Shown: positions 17,737-27,491 of the stretch, one piece after another
Layout: every line of letters begins with the position of its first letter
Position numbering within the stretch: position 1 is the stretch's first letter
DNA from: Methanobrevibacter thaueri
Lineage (GTDB): Archaea > Methanobacteriota > Methanobacteria > Methanobacteriales > Methanobacteriaceae
Assembly: GCF_015062915.1 (NCBI RefSeq)
Contig: NZ_SUTJ01000006.1
Location: 1-64,000 of the forward strand
Length of the DNA: 64,000 nucleotides
Direction: 5' to 3'
Program-made: the position numbers and the translations under genes
The notes under the pieces: model-generated
Told to the model about the DNA's origin: nothing
The model's input: only the letters and a program-made list of their open reading frames with translations
Database searches by the model: none

Positions 17737-17982
17737 TTATTCACCAGTTTCAATACCCATTCTACCAGCAATTCTTGCAATGAGTACGGTTACGATAACT
17801 GCGATGATTGTAACTATGATAGCGTAAGTGAATAAACTAGATAATGCACTTCCAGCTCCAATCCATTCTTCAATTAAAGCTTGGATTGCACTGTTCCATG
17901 CTTCACCTGCAACGAACGCAAATGCTGTTGTGATTAATGCTAAAATAGTTTCCATAATCATTTTTGTTACTTCATTTGCCAT
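17737..17982 (-). CDS. Small membrane protein, DUF5654 family
   Basis: 81 residues with two hydrophobic helices (about 10-27 and 48-70) separated by an amphipathic AWNSAIQALIEEW segment. It resembles the DUF5654 family of short archaeal membrane proteins of unknown role. A strong GGAGG lies 8-12 nt upstream of the ATG, suggesting high translation. It converges with the upstream membrane-protein gene and is followed at distance by the pyrF gene on the same strand (86 nt upstream). Confidence 0.75.
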   Translation of the reverse strand: MANEVTKMIMETILALITTAFAFVAGEAWNSAIQALIEEWIGAGSALSSLFTYAIIVTIIAVIVTVLIARIAGRMGIETGE

Positions 17983-18067
17983 GCTTTTTTTCCTCCGTTC
18001 AATTTATTTGTTCCAAGATAATAAGAACAATATTATTTTTATATCTTTTTATTAAAAAACTTTACAT

Positions 18068-18715
18068 TTAATCAAGTGATTTTATTAGATTTTCACATGC
18101 AACCTTAGGGTCTTCGGCTTCATAAATACTTCTTCCAACAATGATTGCATTTGAGTACTCAAGTGTTTTTTTACCGTCTCCACCCTGTTTTCCAACTCCC
18201 GGTGAGATGATGTATGCATCATTGCCGACAATATTCCTTATGTCTGATAGGCGATCAAGCCTTGTTGCCGGTGCAACGTAGTTATTGATTCCCATTTCAA
18301 CTCCCATTTGAGCTATTGCGTCTGCATTTTTCTGCAGGAACATTTTTGCTCCGGGATGTGACATTTCAGTCAGCAGGAACAATTCCCTTTCGTACTTGTT
18401 TGCCATGTCAAGGCATGCCTGGACACTGTCTGATCCTACAAATCCATGACAGATTATTGCATCTGCTCCTGCCTTGAAGGTTTCTTCACATATTTTTGAA
18501 TTTGTTGCATCGATGTCGGCCACCTTGAAGTCGCATATTACCTTAAATCCAAATTTGTCCTTTAATTTGCTGATTATTTCAAGCCCTTCCGCTAGAGCCA
18601 GTGGGTAGCCTATCTTTATTGTGTCAATGTAATCTTTAATAGAGTCACAAATTTCGATGGATTCACCTTCGCTCATGACATCAAGGGCCAAAATTAAGTT
18701 ATTTTTTATATTCAT
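18068..18715 (-). CDS. pyrF: Orotidine 5'-phosphate decarboxylase
   Basis: 215 residues, typical archaeal length. It makes UMP from OMP. The catalytic tetrad motif DFKVADI has Asp62, Lys64 and Asp67, and the phosphate-binding end is SPGVGKQGGD and IIVGRSIY. It is transcribed away from cbiM across a 197-nt region that also holds cbiM's promoter and palindromic sites. A weak RBS is seen on the minus strand (GGAGATTATATGA). Confidence 0.95.
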   Translation of the reverse strand: MNIKNNLILALDVMSEGESIEICDSIKDYIDTIKIGYPLALAEGLEIISKLKDKFGFKVICDFKVADIDATNSKICEETFKAGADAIICHGFVGSDSVQACLDMANKYERELFLLTEMSHPGAKMFLQKNADAIAQMGVEMGINNYVAPATRLDRLSDIRNIVGNDAYIISPGVGKQGGDGKKTLEYSNAIIVGRSIYEAEDPKVACENLIKSLD

Positions 18716-18769
18716 ATAATCTCCATCATTTATTTTTTACATAAAATTTTTAGGTTTGCCTAATTAAAT

Positions 18770-18811
18770 AGTATTACTTTTTCCTATACCTTTATATGTA
18801 ATAAGTAATAT
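18770..18811 (+). promoter_or_regulatory. cbi operon promoter with two palindromic operator candidates
   Basis: AGTATTACT (18770-18778) and the imperfect AAGTAATAT (18803-18811) match the palindrome found in the P-type ATPase array, with core spacing of 34 nt. They bracket a TATA box TTTATATG (18791-18798), so a bound protein would block TBP. The predicted transcript starts near 18820, leaving a leader of about 90 nt. Confidence 0.55.
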
Positions 18812-18873
18812 AATAACATTATCAATAAAACTTTATTAAATTTTAATTTAAATTTAAATTTTTATTGAGTGAT

Positions 18874-18893
18874 TTATCAAATCGTTTTGATAA
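18874..18893 (+). promoter_or_regulatory. Leader hairpin before the cbiM ribosome binding site
   Basis: A perfect 8-bp stem TTATCAAA/TTTGATAA with loop TCGT ends 5 nt before GGAGG (18899-18903). It could affect translation or RNA stability. No cobalamin riboswitch core is seen in the leader. Confidence 0.45.
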
Positions 18894-18912
18894 TATTTGG
18901 AGGAAAAAATTT

Positions 18913-19578
18913 ATGCATATTATGGAAGGATATTTACCATTGAACTGGTGTATCGTATGGTTCGTTGTCGCAATCATCGTCGTCGCTTTTGGTATTTATC
19001 AAATCAAAAAAATCGTAGATGAAACCCCTGAATCAAAAGCATTGCTTGCTGTGAGTGGGGCATTCATGTTTGTATTATCATCTTTGAAATTACCTTCTGT
19101 TACTGGAAGTTGTTCACACCCTTGTGGTAACGGATTAGGTGCAGCACTCTTTGGTCCTGCTGTAACTGCAGTACTTGCAGCTATCGTACTTATTTTCCAA
19201 GCATTATTACTTGCACACGGTGGATTAACCACTTTAGGAGCAAATATTGTTTCAATGGGTATTGTAGGACCATTTATCGCTTGGATTGTATACAAAGGTT
19301 TAACAAAAGCAGGTATTTCATCAACTATTGCTGTTTTCTTTGCAGCATTTTTAGGTGACTTATTAACTTACGTTGCTACTTCATTCCAATTAGCTTTAGC
19401 ATTCCCTGCTCCAACATTTGGTGCAGCATTAACTAACTTCTTAGTTATCTTTGCAGTAACTCAAGTGCCATTAGCTATTGGTGAAGGTATTTTAACTGTA
19501 ATTATATGGGACAGATTAAAAGAATACAAACCAAAATTGTTAGATAAACTTGGTGCATTAGCTCCAAATGAAGCATAA
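18913..19578 (+). CDS. cbiM: Cobalt/nickel ECF transporter substrate-binding membrane subunit
   Basis: 221 residues. The N-terminus MHIMEGYLP fixes the start at 18913: in CbiM/NikM the amino group and His2 coordinate the metal. A longer frame from TTG 18865 would bury this. About seven membrane helices follow, with the signature [13 protein letters not shown] and [17 protein letters not shown] lies 9 nt upstream. It is the first gene of cbiMNQO. Cobalt is suggested by the CbiN partner, but nickel transport by such systems is also known, and a methanogen needs both. Confidence 0.95.
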   Translation: MHIMEGYLPLNWCIVWFVVAIIVVAFGIYQIKKIVDETPESKALLAVSGAFMFVLSSLKLPSVTGSCSHPCGNGLGAALFGPAVTAVLAAIVLIFQALLLAHGGLTTLGANIVSMGIVGPFIAWIVYKGLTKAGISSTIAVFFAAFLGDLLTYVATSFQLALAFPAPTFGAALTNFLVIFAVTQVPLAIGEGILTVIIWDRLKEYKPKLLDKLGALAPNEA

Positions 19579-19588
19579 GGTGATAAAT

Positions 19589-19876
19589 ATGAAAACATCA
19601 ACATTAATTATTTTAGCGGTAGTTTGTATTATTATCTTCATTGCACCATTAATAATGTTCAGTGGTCATGGAGAAGATGACGGATACTTTGGAGGTTCAG
19701 ATGATGCAGCTAGTGAAGCTATCGAAGCAACCAATTTCAAACCATGGTTTGCATCAATATGGGAACCACCAAGCGGTGAAATAGAAAGTTTATTATTCGC
19801 TCTTCAAGCAGCTATAGGAGCAATCATCATTGGTTACTTCTTCGGTTACTGGAGAGGACAAGGTAAAGAAGAATAA
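19589..19876 (+). CDS. cbiN: Cobalt transport accessory protein CbiN
   Basis: 95 residues with two transmembrane helices (about 5-23 and 68-86) flanking an extracellular loop containing GYFGGSDDAASEAI, characteristic of CbiN. CbiN joins CbiM and stimulates metal loading. GGTGAT at 19579-19584 sets the start at 19589; a frame from 19568 overlaps cbiM and lacks an RBS. Confidence 0.9.
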   Translation: MKTSTLIILAVVCIIIFIAPLIMFSGHGEDDGYFGGSDDAASEAIEATNFKPWFASIWEPPSGEIESLLFALQAAIGAIIIGYFFGYWRGQGKEE

Positions 19877-19917
19877 TTAATCTTCTTTATTATTTTTTTC
19901 TTTTTTTAGTGATTTTT

Positions 19918-20610
19918 ATGAAATTTGATATGGATTATATTGCGCATCATAACGAATTAACAGAAACAAATCCTTATTTCAAATTGTTTTTAACAATCAT
20001 ATTGTTAGTTTTGACTTTAGCACTTGATAATCTGTATTTTGACATATTAATGTTCATGGTAATGTCCATTGTGATTTTAGCAATAGCAAAAATCAATTGG
20101 AGATCATATTTGAAGTTCCTGTCCATTCCAATGGCATTTGTTGTAATAACCTGTCTGTTCTTGATATTCTTCTTCGGAAGAGGGGAAGTGATTTACGAGA
20201 CAGGAATATTCGGCATTGTGGTTACAACAGACTCCCTGCACTATGGTGTTTACACATTCTTTAGGGTTGTGGGCTGTTTGCCTTTATTGGGTTTTCTTGC
20301 ACTGACAACACCGATTGCGAAAATCCTGCATTGTTTGGCTTCTATGAAAGTTCCAAAAATCTTCATTGAGATTGCATTGTTAATGTATAATTCAATTTTC
20401 ATTTTCTTAAATGAGATTGATACAATGCAGAAGGCACAGGAAACAAGATTAGGTTATCATTCCTATTGGAATTCATTTAAATCTCTAGGAGCACTTGCAA
20501 GTACAATTTTCTTAAGATCCCTTGATAAAAGTGAAACTTTACAGCATTCCCTTGATTCAAGAGGATACACAGGAGAATTGCCAATTTACGAACCACAAAA
20601 AAGGGAGTAA
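19918..20610 (+). CDS. cbiQ: ECF transporter T component CbiQ
   Basis: 230 residues, with five or so hydrophobic helices and the coupling motif ETRLGYHS followed by the conserved SRGYTG near the C-terminus (LDSRGYTGELP), which contact the ATPase. It transmits ATP-driven motion to CbiM. GTGAT precedes the ATG by 5 nt, and the same GTG at 19909 is a false in-frame start. The short gap from cbiN contains a T-rich stretch (19889-19907) but no hairpin. Confidence 0.9.
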   Translation: MKFDMDYIAHHNELTETNPYFKLFLTIILLVLTLALDNLYFDILMFMVMSIVILAIAKINWRSYLKFLSIPMAFVVITCLFLIFFFGRGEVIYETGIFGIVVTTDSLHYGVYTFFRVVGCLPLLGFLALTTPIAKILHCLASMKVPKIFIEIALLMYNSIFIFLNEIDTMQKAQETRLGYHSYWNSFKSLGALASTIFLRSLDKSETLQHSLDSRGYTGELPIYEPQKRE

Positions 20611-20616
20611 TCACTA

Positions 20617-21450
20617 ATGTTAGAAGTTAAAAATATAAAATATTCATATAATGCTGATTATCAGGCATTAAAGGGAGTTAGCTTAAAGATTGAAAAAGGA
20701 GAAATGGTTGCTCTTTTAGGTAAAAACGGTGCTGGAAAATCAACATTATTCTTACATTTGAATGGTATTTACGAACCTGATGAAGGTCAGGTATTTATTG
20801 ATGGTGAAGAATTAAAGTACGATAAGAAATCCCTGCTTAAATTCAGGCAAAAGGTAGGAATAGTTTTCCAAAATCCAGATGACCAAATTTTCGCTCCAAC
20901 AGTGGAGGAAGATGTTGCTTTTGGACCATTGAACTTGGGTTTGCCTATGGAAGAAGTCCAAGATCGTGTCGAAGAGGCTCTTTCTCGTGTAGGAATGAGT
21001 GGTTTTGAGAAAAAGGCTCCTCATCACTTAAGTGGAGGTCAAAAGAAAAGGGTTGCAATTGCAGGCATTCTTGCAATGAAACCTGAAATTATGGTTTTAG
21101 ACGAACCAACAGCTGGACTTGACCCACAGGGTGTTACCAATTTAACAAAATTACTGAAAGAATTAAACGATGAAGGAATTACAATTATCATATCAACACA
21201 TGAAGTGGATTTAGTTCCTAACTATGCAAAACGCGTTTTTGTTTTAGTTGATGGTCTATTGATAGCCGAAGGAACTCCAAAAGAGATTTTTGCTCAACCT
21301 GAAATTCTTGAAAAAGCTAATTTGAAAGTGCCAATAGTTACAGAGCTATTCCAACAGCTTGAAGCTGAAGGATTTGATATGGAAAATGATTATCCATTAA
21401 CAATCGAAGAAGCTAAGGATAAGTTTTTAAAATTTGCTAATAAAAACTAA
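20617..21450 (+). CDS. cbiO: Cobalt/nickel ECF transporter ATPase
   Basis: 277 residues. ABC ATPase with Walker A LGKNGAGKST (about 34-43), Q-loop FQNPDDQIF, signature LSGGQKKR, Walker B VLDEPTAGLDP and the H-loop STHEVD. It energises the transporter, probably as a homodimer, since only one ATPase gene is in the operon. The C-terminal 55 residues are a helical extension usual for CbiO. AAGGGAGTAATC overlaps the end of cbiQ as RBS. Confidence 0.95.
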   Translation: MLEVKNIKYSYNADYQALKGVSLKIEKGEMVALLGKNGAGKSTLFLHLNGIYEPDEGQVFIDGEELKYDKKSLLKFRQKVGIVFQNPDDQIFAPTVEEDVAFGPLNLGLPMEEVQDRVEEALSRVGMSGFEKKAPHHLSGGQKKRVAIAGILAMKPEIMVLDEPTAGLDPQGVTNLTKLLKELNDEGITIIISTHEVDLVPNYAKRVFVLVDGLLIAEGTPKEIFAQPEILEKANLKVPIVTELFQQLEAEGFDMENDYPLTIEEAKDKFLKFANKN

Positions 21451-21492
21451 TTTTTTTTTAACTCAAAAATTTTTCATAATTCCATCACATAA

Positions 21493-21523
21493 AGTATTAC
21501 TCACAGTAATAATTCATAATACT
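21493..21523 (+). promoter_or_regulatory. Weak copies of the AGTA-N-TACT palindrome upstream of ribC
   Basis: AGTATTACT occurs at 21493-21501, followed by half-sites AGTA (21505-21508) and TACT (21520-21523). They lie 65-95 nt before the ribC ATG. The TATA candidate CTTTTATATT is near 21543-21552. This may be a third metal-regulated promoter or chance in AT-rich DNA. Confidence 0.3.
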
Positions 21524-21586
21524 TTCTTATTTTTCAACTAAACTTTTATATTTTAATAAACATAATTCTTCATAAGGTGAATTTAG

Positions 21587-22045
<459 letters not shown>

Positions 22046-22057
22046 TAAAGGTGCAAT

Positions 22058-22762
22058 ATGGGATTTGAAATAACAGAAAAGGACAAGAAGGATACATTTG
22101 TCATTCTTCCGGCATACAATGAGGCAACAAGAATCCAGCCTGTGATAGAATCGATTGCCCGTAAAGGATACAATCTCATCATTGTAAATGACGGATCATC
22201 AGACAATACCCTTGAGGTCATCAAGGAGTCAAAAATGAAATATCCGGATAATATTCACATATTCTCCCTCATGATCAACAGGGGAGTTGGCGTTGCAACA
22301 CAAACAGGATTCGATGCGGTTTTCAAGTTCAACCCTAAATATGTTGTAAGTATGGATTCAGATGGTCAGCACTCTCCTGAGGACTTGGATAATGTCATAA
22401 CTCCATTGGTGAAAGGGGAAGCACAGGCAGTGATTGGTGTAAGGCCATTGAAGGACATGCCGTTTACAAGAAACTTTGCAAACTGGGTTATGAACCTTCT
22501 TACAAGAATATTTTATGGAGTTAAAGTAAGTGATTCACAGACCGGTTTCAGGGCAATAACCCTTGAAGCCTTAAGGAAGATTGATATCAATGCAAGAGGA
22601 TATCTAATCTCATCAGAATTCATACGTGAAGTCCATGACAATAACATTCCATTTGCGGAAGTTCCAATTCAAACAATCTACACTCCAGAAACCCAGGCTA
22701 AGGGAACAAATTCCAAAGAGGCATTAAAGATTTTAATTCAAATGATCAGACATCAGTTTTAG
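22058..22762 (+). CDS. Family 2 glycosyltransferase (dolichol-phosphate mannosyltransferase-like)
   Basis: 234 residues. GT-A fold with VILPAYNEA, IVNDGSSDNT and the metal-binding SMDSDGQHS. The SDSQTGFRA and ARGYLISSE motifs are typical of the DPM1/GtrB-like group that makes polyprenyl-phosphate sugars. No C-terminal membrane domain is present; a DUF2304 membrane protein follows 8 nt later, a common pairing. It likely serves surface glycan or protein glycosylation. AAGGTG lies upstream. Confidence 0.85.
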   Translation: MGFEITEKDKKDTFVILPAYNEATRIQPVIESIARKGYNLIIVNDGSSDNTLEVIKESKMKYPDNIHIFSLMINRGVGVATQTGFDAVFKFNPKYVVSMDSDGQHSPEDLDNVITPLVKGEAQAVIGVRPLKDMPFTRNFANWVMNLLTRIFYGVKVSDSQTGFRAITLEALRKIDINARGYLISSEFIREVHDNNIPFAEVPIQTIYTPETQAKGTNSKEALKILIQMIRHQF

Positions 22763-22770
22763 GTGATTAA

Positions 22771-23121
22771 ATGTTATTATACTCAATATTATTCCCAATA
22801 ATATCCATATTGGCTATCTTATGGTTCTTTTACAGGTACCTAAGAGAGAAACAGTCATTGATGACTGTAATCCTATGGACAGTATTGTGGATATTCGTTA
22901 TCATATTTTCAATCTTCCCAAATGCAAGTGAACATTTTGCGGAATTGTTCGGTATCACCCGTGGATTGGATTTCATCATTATCGTAGTGTTTTTAGTGTT
23001 ATTCTACATAATATTTGCATTATATAATAGAATTGATATATTACAGGATGAAATCAACAAGATTGTTAAGGAATCAGCTATCAACAATGAAATAACTCTC
23101 GATGATGAAGAGGAAGAATAA
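22771..23121 (+). CDS. DUF2304 family membrane protein
   Basis: 116 residues with three hydrophobic helices (about 2-20, 30-48, 68-88), then a helical DRIDILQDEINKI-like segment and an acidic tail. DUF2304 proteins commonly follow GT2 glycosyltransferases and are thought to anchor or assist them. The last codon overlaps the next gene's ATG by one nucleotide. Confidence 0.8.
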   Translation: MLLYSILFPIISILAILWFFYRYLREKQSLMTVILWTVLWIFVIIFSIFPNASEHFAELFGITRGLDFIIIVVFLVLFYIIFALYNRIDILQDEINKIVKESAINNEITLDDEEEE

Positions 23122-23792
23122 TGCTTTATTTTAGAGGATGCACCGCAAGGGAAAAGCAGACCAGCATTGCTGAGGCAACTGAAAAGCTTTTAAATCTTGC
23201 AGGTGTAGATTATCATATTTTAAAAGATGAGGCTTGCTGCGGTTCAGTATTGCTTAGAACTGGTTTTTTAAAGGAGGCGCAGGAGCAAATTGCAAAAAAC
23301 AGCGAAGCCTTTAAGGATGAAACCGTTTTGACATCATGTGCAGGTTGCTATAAGACTTTAAAAGAGGATTATGAGAACATTGATGTCATTCACATTTCAC
23401 AGTTATTGAATAATTTAATCAGTGAAGGCAAACTTAACTTCTCAAAAAATGATTTCAAAGTTACATATCATGATTCATGCCATCTGGGAAGGCATATGGA
23501 GATATTTGACGATCCGAGAAGTGTCATTGAAAGCGTTGCCGACTTGGTTGAAATGGAAAACAATCGTGAAAACAGCCTATGCTGCGGAGCTGGTGGTGGA
23601 GTGAAATCCGCTTATCCTGAAATTGCTGATGAAATGGCAAAATCAAGAATTGGCCAGGCCAAGGACACTGAATGTGAAATTTTGATTACTGCCTGTCCGT
23701 TTTGCAAGCTTAATCTGGAAAATGATGAAATGGAAGTTCTGGACTTGACTGAATTTCTAGTTAAATATGGTGGTTTGGATGAAGAAGAGTGA
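23121..23792 (+). CDS. CCG-domain iron-sulfur protein (LutA / heterodisulfide reductase-like)
   Basis: 223 residues with two cysteine-rich CCG modules: DEACCGS with SCAGC, and YHDSCHLGR with LCCGAGGG and ACPFC. In HdrB, such modules bind non-cubane [4Fe-4S] clusters; in LutA they are part of lactate utilisation. It overlaps by 14 nt the next gene, a LUD-domain protein, giving a LutA-LutB-like pair without LutC. An oxidoreductase role is likely but its substrate is unknown. Confidence 0.85.
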   Translation: MLYFRGCTAREKQTSIAEATEKLLNLAGVDYHILKDEACCGSVLLRTGFLKEAQEQIAKNSEAFKDETVLTSCAGCYKTLKEDYENIDVIHISQLLNNLISEGKLNFSKNDFKVTYHDSCHLGRHMEIFDDPRSVIESVADLVEMENNRENSLCCGAGGGVKSAYPEIADEMAKSRIGQAKDTECEILITACPFCKLNLENDEMEVLDLTEFLVKYGGLDEEE

Positions 23793-24981
23793 ACTTGAAA
23801 CAATGAGAAAATCATTTAACACAGTAAAAAATAGGTCAGACTCCATTAAGGAATCCTCATCCACTAAAAGACTAGTCAAACGGGTTCAGGAAATCAAGAA
23901 ATATTCTATTGAACACAACGATGAGCTTTTAGCCCAACTATTGGAATCATTTGAGCGCAACGATATCGAATGCATATTGGCCGATGACTCTCAAGACGCC
24001 CTGAAAATCATTGATGAACTGCTTGAGGAGTATGATGCCTCAGTTGTTGCAAAGGCAAAATCAAATACATTGGGTGAAATCAACCTTAAAAACCATCTGA
24101 AAGATAATGGCATTGATGTTGTTGAAACAGACCTTGGGGACAGGATACTTCAGCTTAAAAAGGTTGACAACAAACCGGTTCACCCTACAGGACCTGCTTC
24201 ACATTTGAACGTTTCAAACATAACCGACATTGTAAATGAGTCACTTGATGTCAATGTTGATCCGGTGCCTCGTGAAATCATGGAGGCCGTAAGGAAAGAT
24301 GTGCTGAATCGGCTAAAATATGCAAATGTAGGTATAAGTGGAGCCAATGCAATAGCATCCGAAGAGGGGTCATGCGTTATGGTGCACAATGAGGGAAATA
24401 TTTCAATAGTTTCACTCAAGGACTTGCATATAATTGTAGCTGGAATCGATAAAATAGTGCCGACACTTGAGGATGCAATATCCATTGTGAAACTGGAGAC
24501 AATATTTGCAACAGGAAGCTATGTCACCTCATACATGAACGTGATATCAGGACCTTCAAAGACAGCTGACATTGAAAAAAAGCTCTTGAAAAACATGTAT
24601 GGTGCTGAAAGGGTTGTGGTGATTCTTTTGGATAATGGAAGAAGCGATGCCACTCCGGAATGCCTCTACTGTATAGGATGCGGAAACTGTGTCGTGCATT
24701 GTCCGGTCTACAATGCAGTTGGAAACGAATTCGGATTCAACAATTACCTTGGGGGACGTGGAGTTGCAATGTCCAAGTTCATTGAGGATGATGAGACCTG
24801 CTTCAACTCAGGATTGTACATGTGTACCTTATGCGGATTGTGCACACTTAACTGTCCGGTAGCCATACCAACCAATGAGATAATCGAAAATATGAGGAAA
24901 CTGTCAACTGAAGTTGGATTCTATCCTAAGGCACATGGAAAAATCAAGGATAATGTTTCCAAAAGGGATTCTCCATATTGA
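23779..24981 (+). CDS. LUD-domain ferredoxin-like protein (LutB-like)
   Basis: 400 residues. The N-terminal about 300 residues form a LUD domain (AKAKSNTLGEI, SGANAIASEEGS, VAGIDKIVPTLEDA). The C-terminus has two Cys clusters, CIGCGNCVVHC and CTLCGLCTLNC, for two [4Fe-4S] clusters. It is the LutB-type partner of the upstream CCG protein. The ATG at 23779 has GGTGG 6 nt upstream and is preferred over 23767. A hairpin and T-tract follow the gene. Confidence 0.85.
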   Translation: MKKSELETMRKSFNTVKNRSDSIKESSSTKRLVKRVQEIKKYSIEHNDELLAQLLESFERNDIECILADDSQDALKIIDELLEEYDASVVAKAKSNTLGEINLKNHLKDNGIDVVETDLGDRILQLKKVDNKPVHPTGPASHLNVSNITDIVNESLDVNVDPVPREIMEAVRKDVLNRLKYANVGISGANAIASEEGSCVMVHNEGNISIVSLKDLHIIVAGIDKIVPTLEDAISIVKLETIFATGSYVTSYMNVISGPSKTADIEKKLLKNMYGAERVVVILLDNGRSDATPECLYCIGCGNCVVHCPVYNAVGNEFGFNNYLGGRGVAMSKFIEDDETCFNSGLYMCTLCGLCTLNCPVAIPTNEIIENMRKLSTEVGFYPKAHGKIKDNVSKRDSPY

Positions 24982-24997
24982 ACTTAATGATCAAATC

Positions 24998-25057
24998 AAT
25001 GCATATTTGTGGGTAAAACCACAACAATAATGCATTAAATATTAAATACTTTTTTTC
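24998..25057 (+). terminator. Two-part hairpin with T-tract after the LUD gene
   Basis: Outer stem AATGCAT/ATGCATT (24998-25004, 25030-25036) and inner stem TTGTGG/CCACAA (25007-25012, 25019-25024) enclose loop GTAAAA; a T-run begins near 25050. It probably ends the lutAB-like transcript. Nothing coding is seen between 24982 and 25184. Confidence 0.55.
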
Positions 25058-25184
25058 ATGCTCTTTTTTGATTTCAAATATTTTAATTTTATAATTTAAT
25101 TGGAATTTTCCCTAAAAATCAATAATATTATAAATAATAAGGAAGTAATATTATTATATTATAATATAATATTGGAGGAAATAC

Positions 25185-25898
25185 ATGCTTCTATTAATAA
25201 GTCCTATAAATCGTGAAGAAGCTCTAGAATCAATTGAAGGTGGAGCAGATATTGTTGATGTGAAAAATCCTAAAGAAGGTTCTTTGGGAGCTAATTTCCC
25301 TTGGGTAATCAAGGAAATCAGAGAATTAACCCCAGAAGACAAGCTTGTCAGTGCAACTTTAGGTGACGTACCATACAAGCCAGGTACAGTTTCACTTGCA
25401 GCAATGGGAGCTCACGTTTCCGGAGCGGATTATATTAAAGTTGGATTATACGGAACAAAAGACCATGACGAAGCAGTTGAAGTCATGGAAAACGTTGTAA
25501 AAACTGTAAAAGACATTAGTGAAGATACAATTATTGTGGCTGCAGGATATGCAGATGCTCACCGTGTAGGTGCGGTCGACCCTATGGAAATACCAAAAGT
25601 GGCAAAAGACGCAGGATGCGACCTTGCAATGTTAGACACTGCAGTTAAAGATGGTCATACATTATTTGATTATTTAGATTTAGACAAATTAAAAGAATTT
25701 GTAGAAGAAGCTCACAGTTACGGTTTGATGACTGCACTTGCAGGATCTGTCAAAAAAGACCAATTGAAACCATTGCATGACATTGGATGTGATGTTGTAG
25801 GTATCAGAGGAGCTGCTTGTGTAGGTGGAGATAGAAATACTGGTAAAATCCACCATACTGCTGTAGCAGAGCTAAAAGAATTAATCGATTCATTCTAA
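25185..25898 (+). CDS. mfnB: 4-(hydroxymethyl)-2-furancarboxaldehyde-phosphate synthase
   Basis: 237 residues, formerly DUF556. MfnB builds the furan ring of methanofuran from two glyceraldehyde 3-phosphate molecules. The catalytic lysines are visible as Lys27 ([13 protein letters not shown]) and Lys85 (YIKVGLYG), and the C-terminal [13 protein letters not shown] is conserved. GGAGG lies 6-10 nt upstream. It is followed 13 nt later by guaB. Confidence 0.95.
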   Translation: MLLLISPINREEALESIEGGADIVDVKNPKEGSLGANFPWVIKEIRELTPEDKLVSATLGDVPYKPGTVSLAAMGAHVSGADYIKVGLYGTKDHDEAVEVMENVVKTVKDISEDTIIVAAGYADAHRVGAVDPMEIPKVAKDAGCDLAMLDTAVKDGHTLFDYLDLDKLKEFVEEAHSYGLMTALAGSVKKDQLKPLHDIGCDVVGIRGAACVGGDRNTGKIHHTAVAELKELIDSF

Positions 25899-25911
25899 TT
25901 AGGTGTTTATC

Positions 25912-27396
25912 ATGTCATTTTCAAAAAAAGTTCAAGAAGCAAGAATGTCTTACACCTTTGATGATTTTCTTTTAACCCCTAATGCAAGTTATGTTGAACC
26001 AAAAGACATTGATACTAAAATTGAATTAGGAAAAGGAATTAAATTAAACATCCCTGTTTTAAGTGCAGCTATGGATACAGTTACAGAAGCTGAACTCGCA
26101 ATAGCCATGGCACAGGAAGGGGGAGTAGGTGTAATTCACAGAAACATCACACTGGAAAGACAAGTTGAAGAAGTTAAAAAGGTTAAAAACGCTGAAGACT
26201 TAACTATCCGTGATGTTGTAACTATTACTCAAGATTCCACAGTCGCTGAAGCTCAAGATAAAATGCGCAATGAACTCATCAGCGGACTGCCTGTAGTTGA
26301 TGGTGATGAAATCATTGGTATCATCTCAAAAAGAGATATCAGACCATTCCTCAAATCAGAGCCAGCAGCTCTAATCAAGGACATAATGACTTCTGATGTT
26401 GTAACCGTTGACGAAGGGGTTTCAGCTGAAGAGGCATTGAACATTGCATATGAAAACAAGGTTGAAAGACTACCTGTTGTTCGTGACGGCAAGCTTGTTG
26501 GAATCATTACTATTAAAGATATCCTAAACCGTTCCCAATATCCAAATGCCGCAAGGGACAAGGACGGCAACTTCCTGGTTGCTGCAGCTTGTGGACCATT
26601 TGACTTGGAAAGGGCAATGGCACTTGATCAAGCCGGTGCTGACATCATTTCAATCGACTGTGCTCACGCTCACAACATGAATGTTGTCAAGTTCACCGAA
26701 ACCATCAAGGATAATATTGATGCTGAATTATGTGTAGGTAACATTGCAACCGCTGAAGCTGCAGAAGACTTAATCGCTATGGGTGTAGATGCACTTAAAG
26801 TAGGTATCGGACCTGGTTCAATGTGTACCACTCGTATTGTTGCTGGTGTAGGTGTACCACAGCTCACCGCAATTTCAGATGTTGCTGATGCTGCAGCTGA
26901 TTCAGGCATTCCTGTTATTGCTGACGGTGGTATCAGATACTCCGGTGACGTTGCAAAAGCAATCGGTGCAGGAGCAGATGCAGTAATGCTCGGTAACTTA
27001 CTTGCAGCATCATACGAAGCACCAGGGGACATTGTTGTCATGAACGGTAAACAATATAAGAAATACCGTGGAATGGGATCTATGGGTGCAATGACCAGTG
27101 AGTTTGACGGTGGAGCAGACAGATACTTCCAAGGTCAAAAAAGTAAAATGAACCACACAAAATATGTTCCAGAAGGAATTGAAGGTGCTGTACCATACAA
27201 AGGTACTGTTGCTGAAATTTTATTCCAATTGGTTGGTGGTTTGAAATCATCCATGGGATACTGTGGTGCTAAAGATATTAAAGCAATGCAAGAAAAAGCA
27301 AACTTCGTTAGAATTACAAGCAGTGGAATCAAGGAATCCCACCCTCATGACTTGTTAATTACTAATGAAAGTCCTAATTATCCAACACTTGACTAG
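25912..27396 (+). CDS. guaB: IMP dehydrogenase
   Basis: 494 residues, normal length. It oxidises IMP to XMP for GTP synthesis. The TIM barrel is interrupted by two CBS domains (about 95-215). The catalytic loop GPGSMCTTR has Cys305, and the flap GAMTS is present. AGGTG precedes the ATG at 25912; the GTG at 25903 is part of the RBS, not the start. A strong terminator overlaps the stop. Confidence 0.95.
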   Translation: MSFSKKVQEARMSYTFDDFLLTPNASYVEPKDIDTKIELGKGIKLNIPVLSAAMDTVTEAELAIAMAQEGGVGVIHRNITLERQVEEVKKVKNAEDLTIRDVVTITQDSTVAEAQDKMRNELISGLPVVDGDEIIGIISKRDIRPFLKSEPAALIKDIMTSDVVTVDEGVSAEEALNIAYENKVERLPVVRDGKLVGIITIKDILNRSQYPNAARDKDGNFLVAAACGPFDLERAMALDQAGADIISIDCAHAHNMNVVKFTETIKDNIDAELCVGNIATAEAAEDLIAMGVDALKVGIGPGSMCTTRIVAGVGVPQLTAISDVADAAADSGIPVIADGGIRYSGDVAKAIGAGADAVMLGNLLAASYEAPGDIVVMNGKQYKKYRGMGSMGAMTSEFDGGADRYFQGQKSKMNHTKYVPEGIEGAVPYKGTVAEILFQLVGGLKSSMGYCGAKDIKAMQEKANFVRITSSGIKESHPHDLLITNESPNYPTLD

Positions 27397-27422
27397 TTGG
27401 ATAATATCTTAAATTTTTTTTT
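27377..27422 (+). terminator. guaB terminator
   Basis: A 10-bp stem with TATCCAAC/GTTGGATA core (27377-27386, 27396-27405) overlaps the stop codon and is followed by a run of T (27413-27422). Confidence 0.7.
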
Positions 27423-27491
27423 GATGGGAGTTGAAATTGGCAAAGCGATTTATAGGTAAAAGTTTTTTCTCATCAAAAAATGTATTTTTTC

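Noticed and set aside
18820..18912. Cobalamin riboswitch in the cbiM leader
   Set aside because: The leader is about 90 nt, AT-rich, and lacks the B12-box and core helices.
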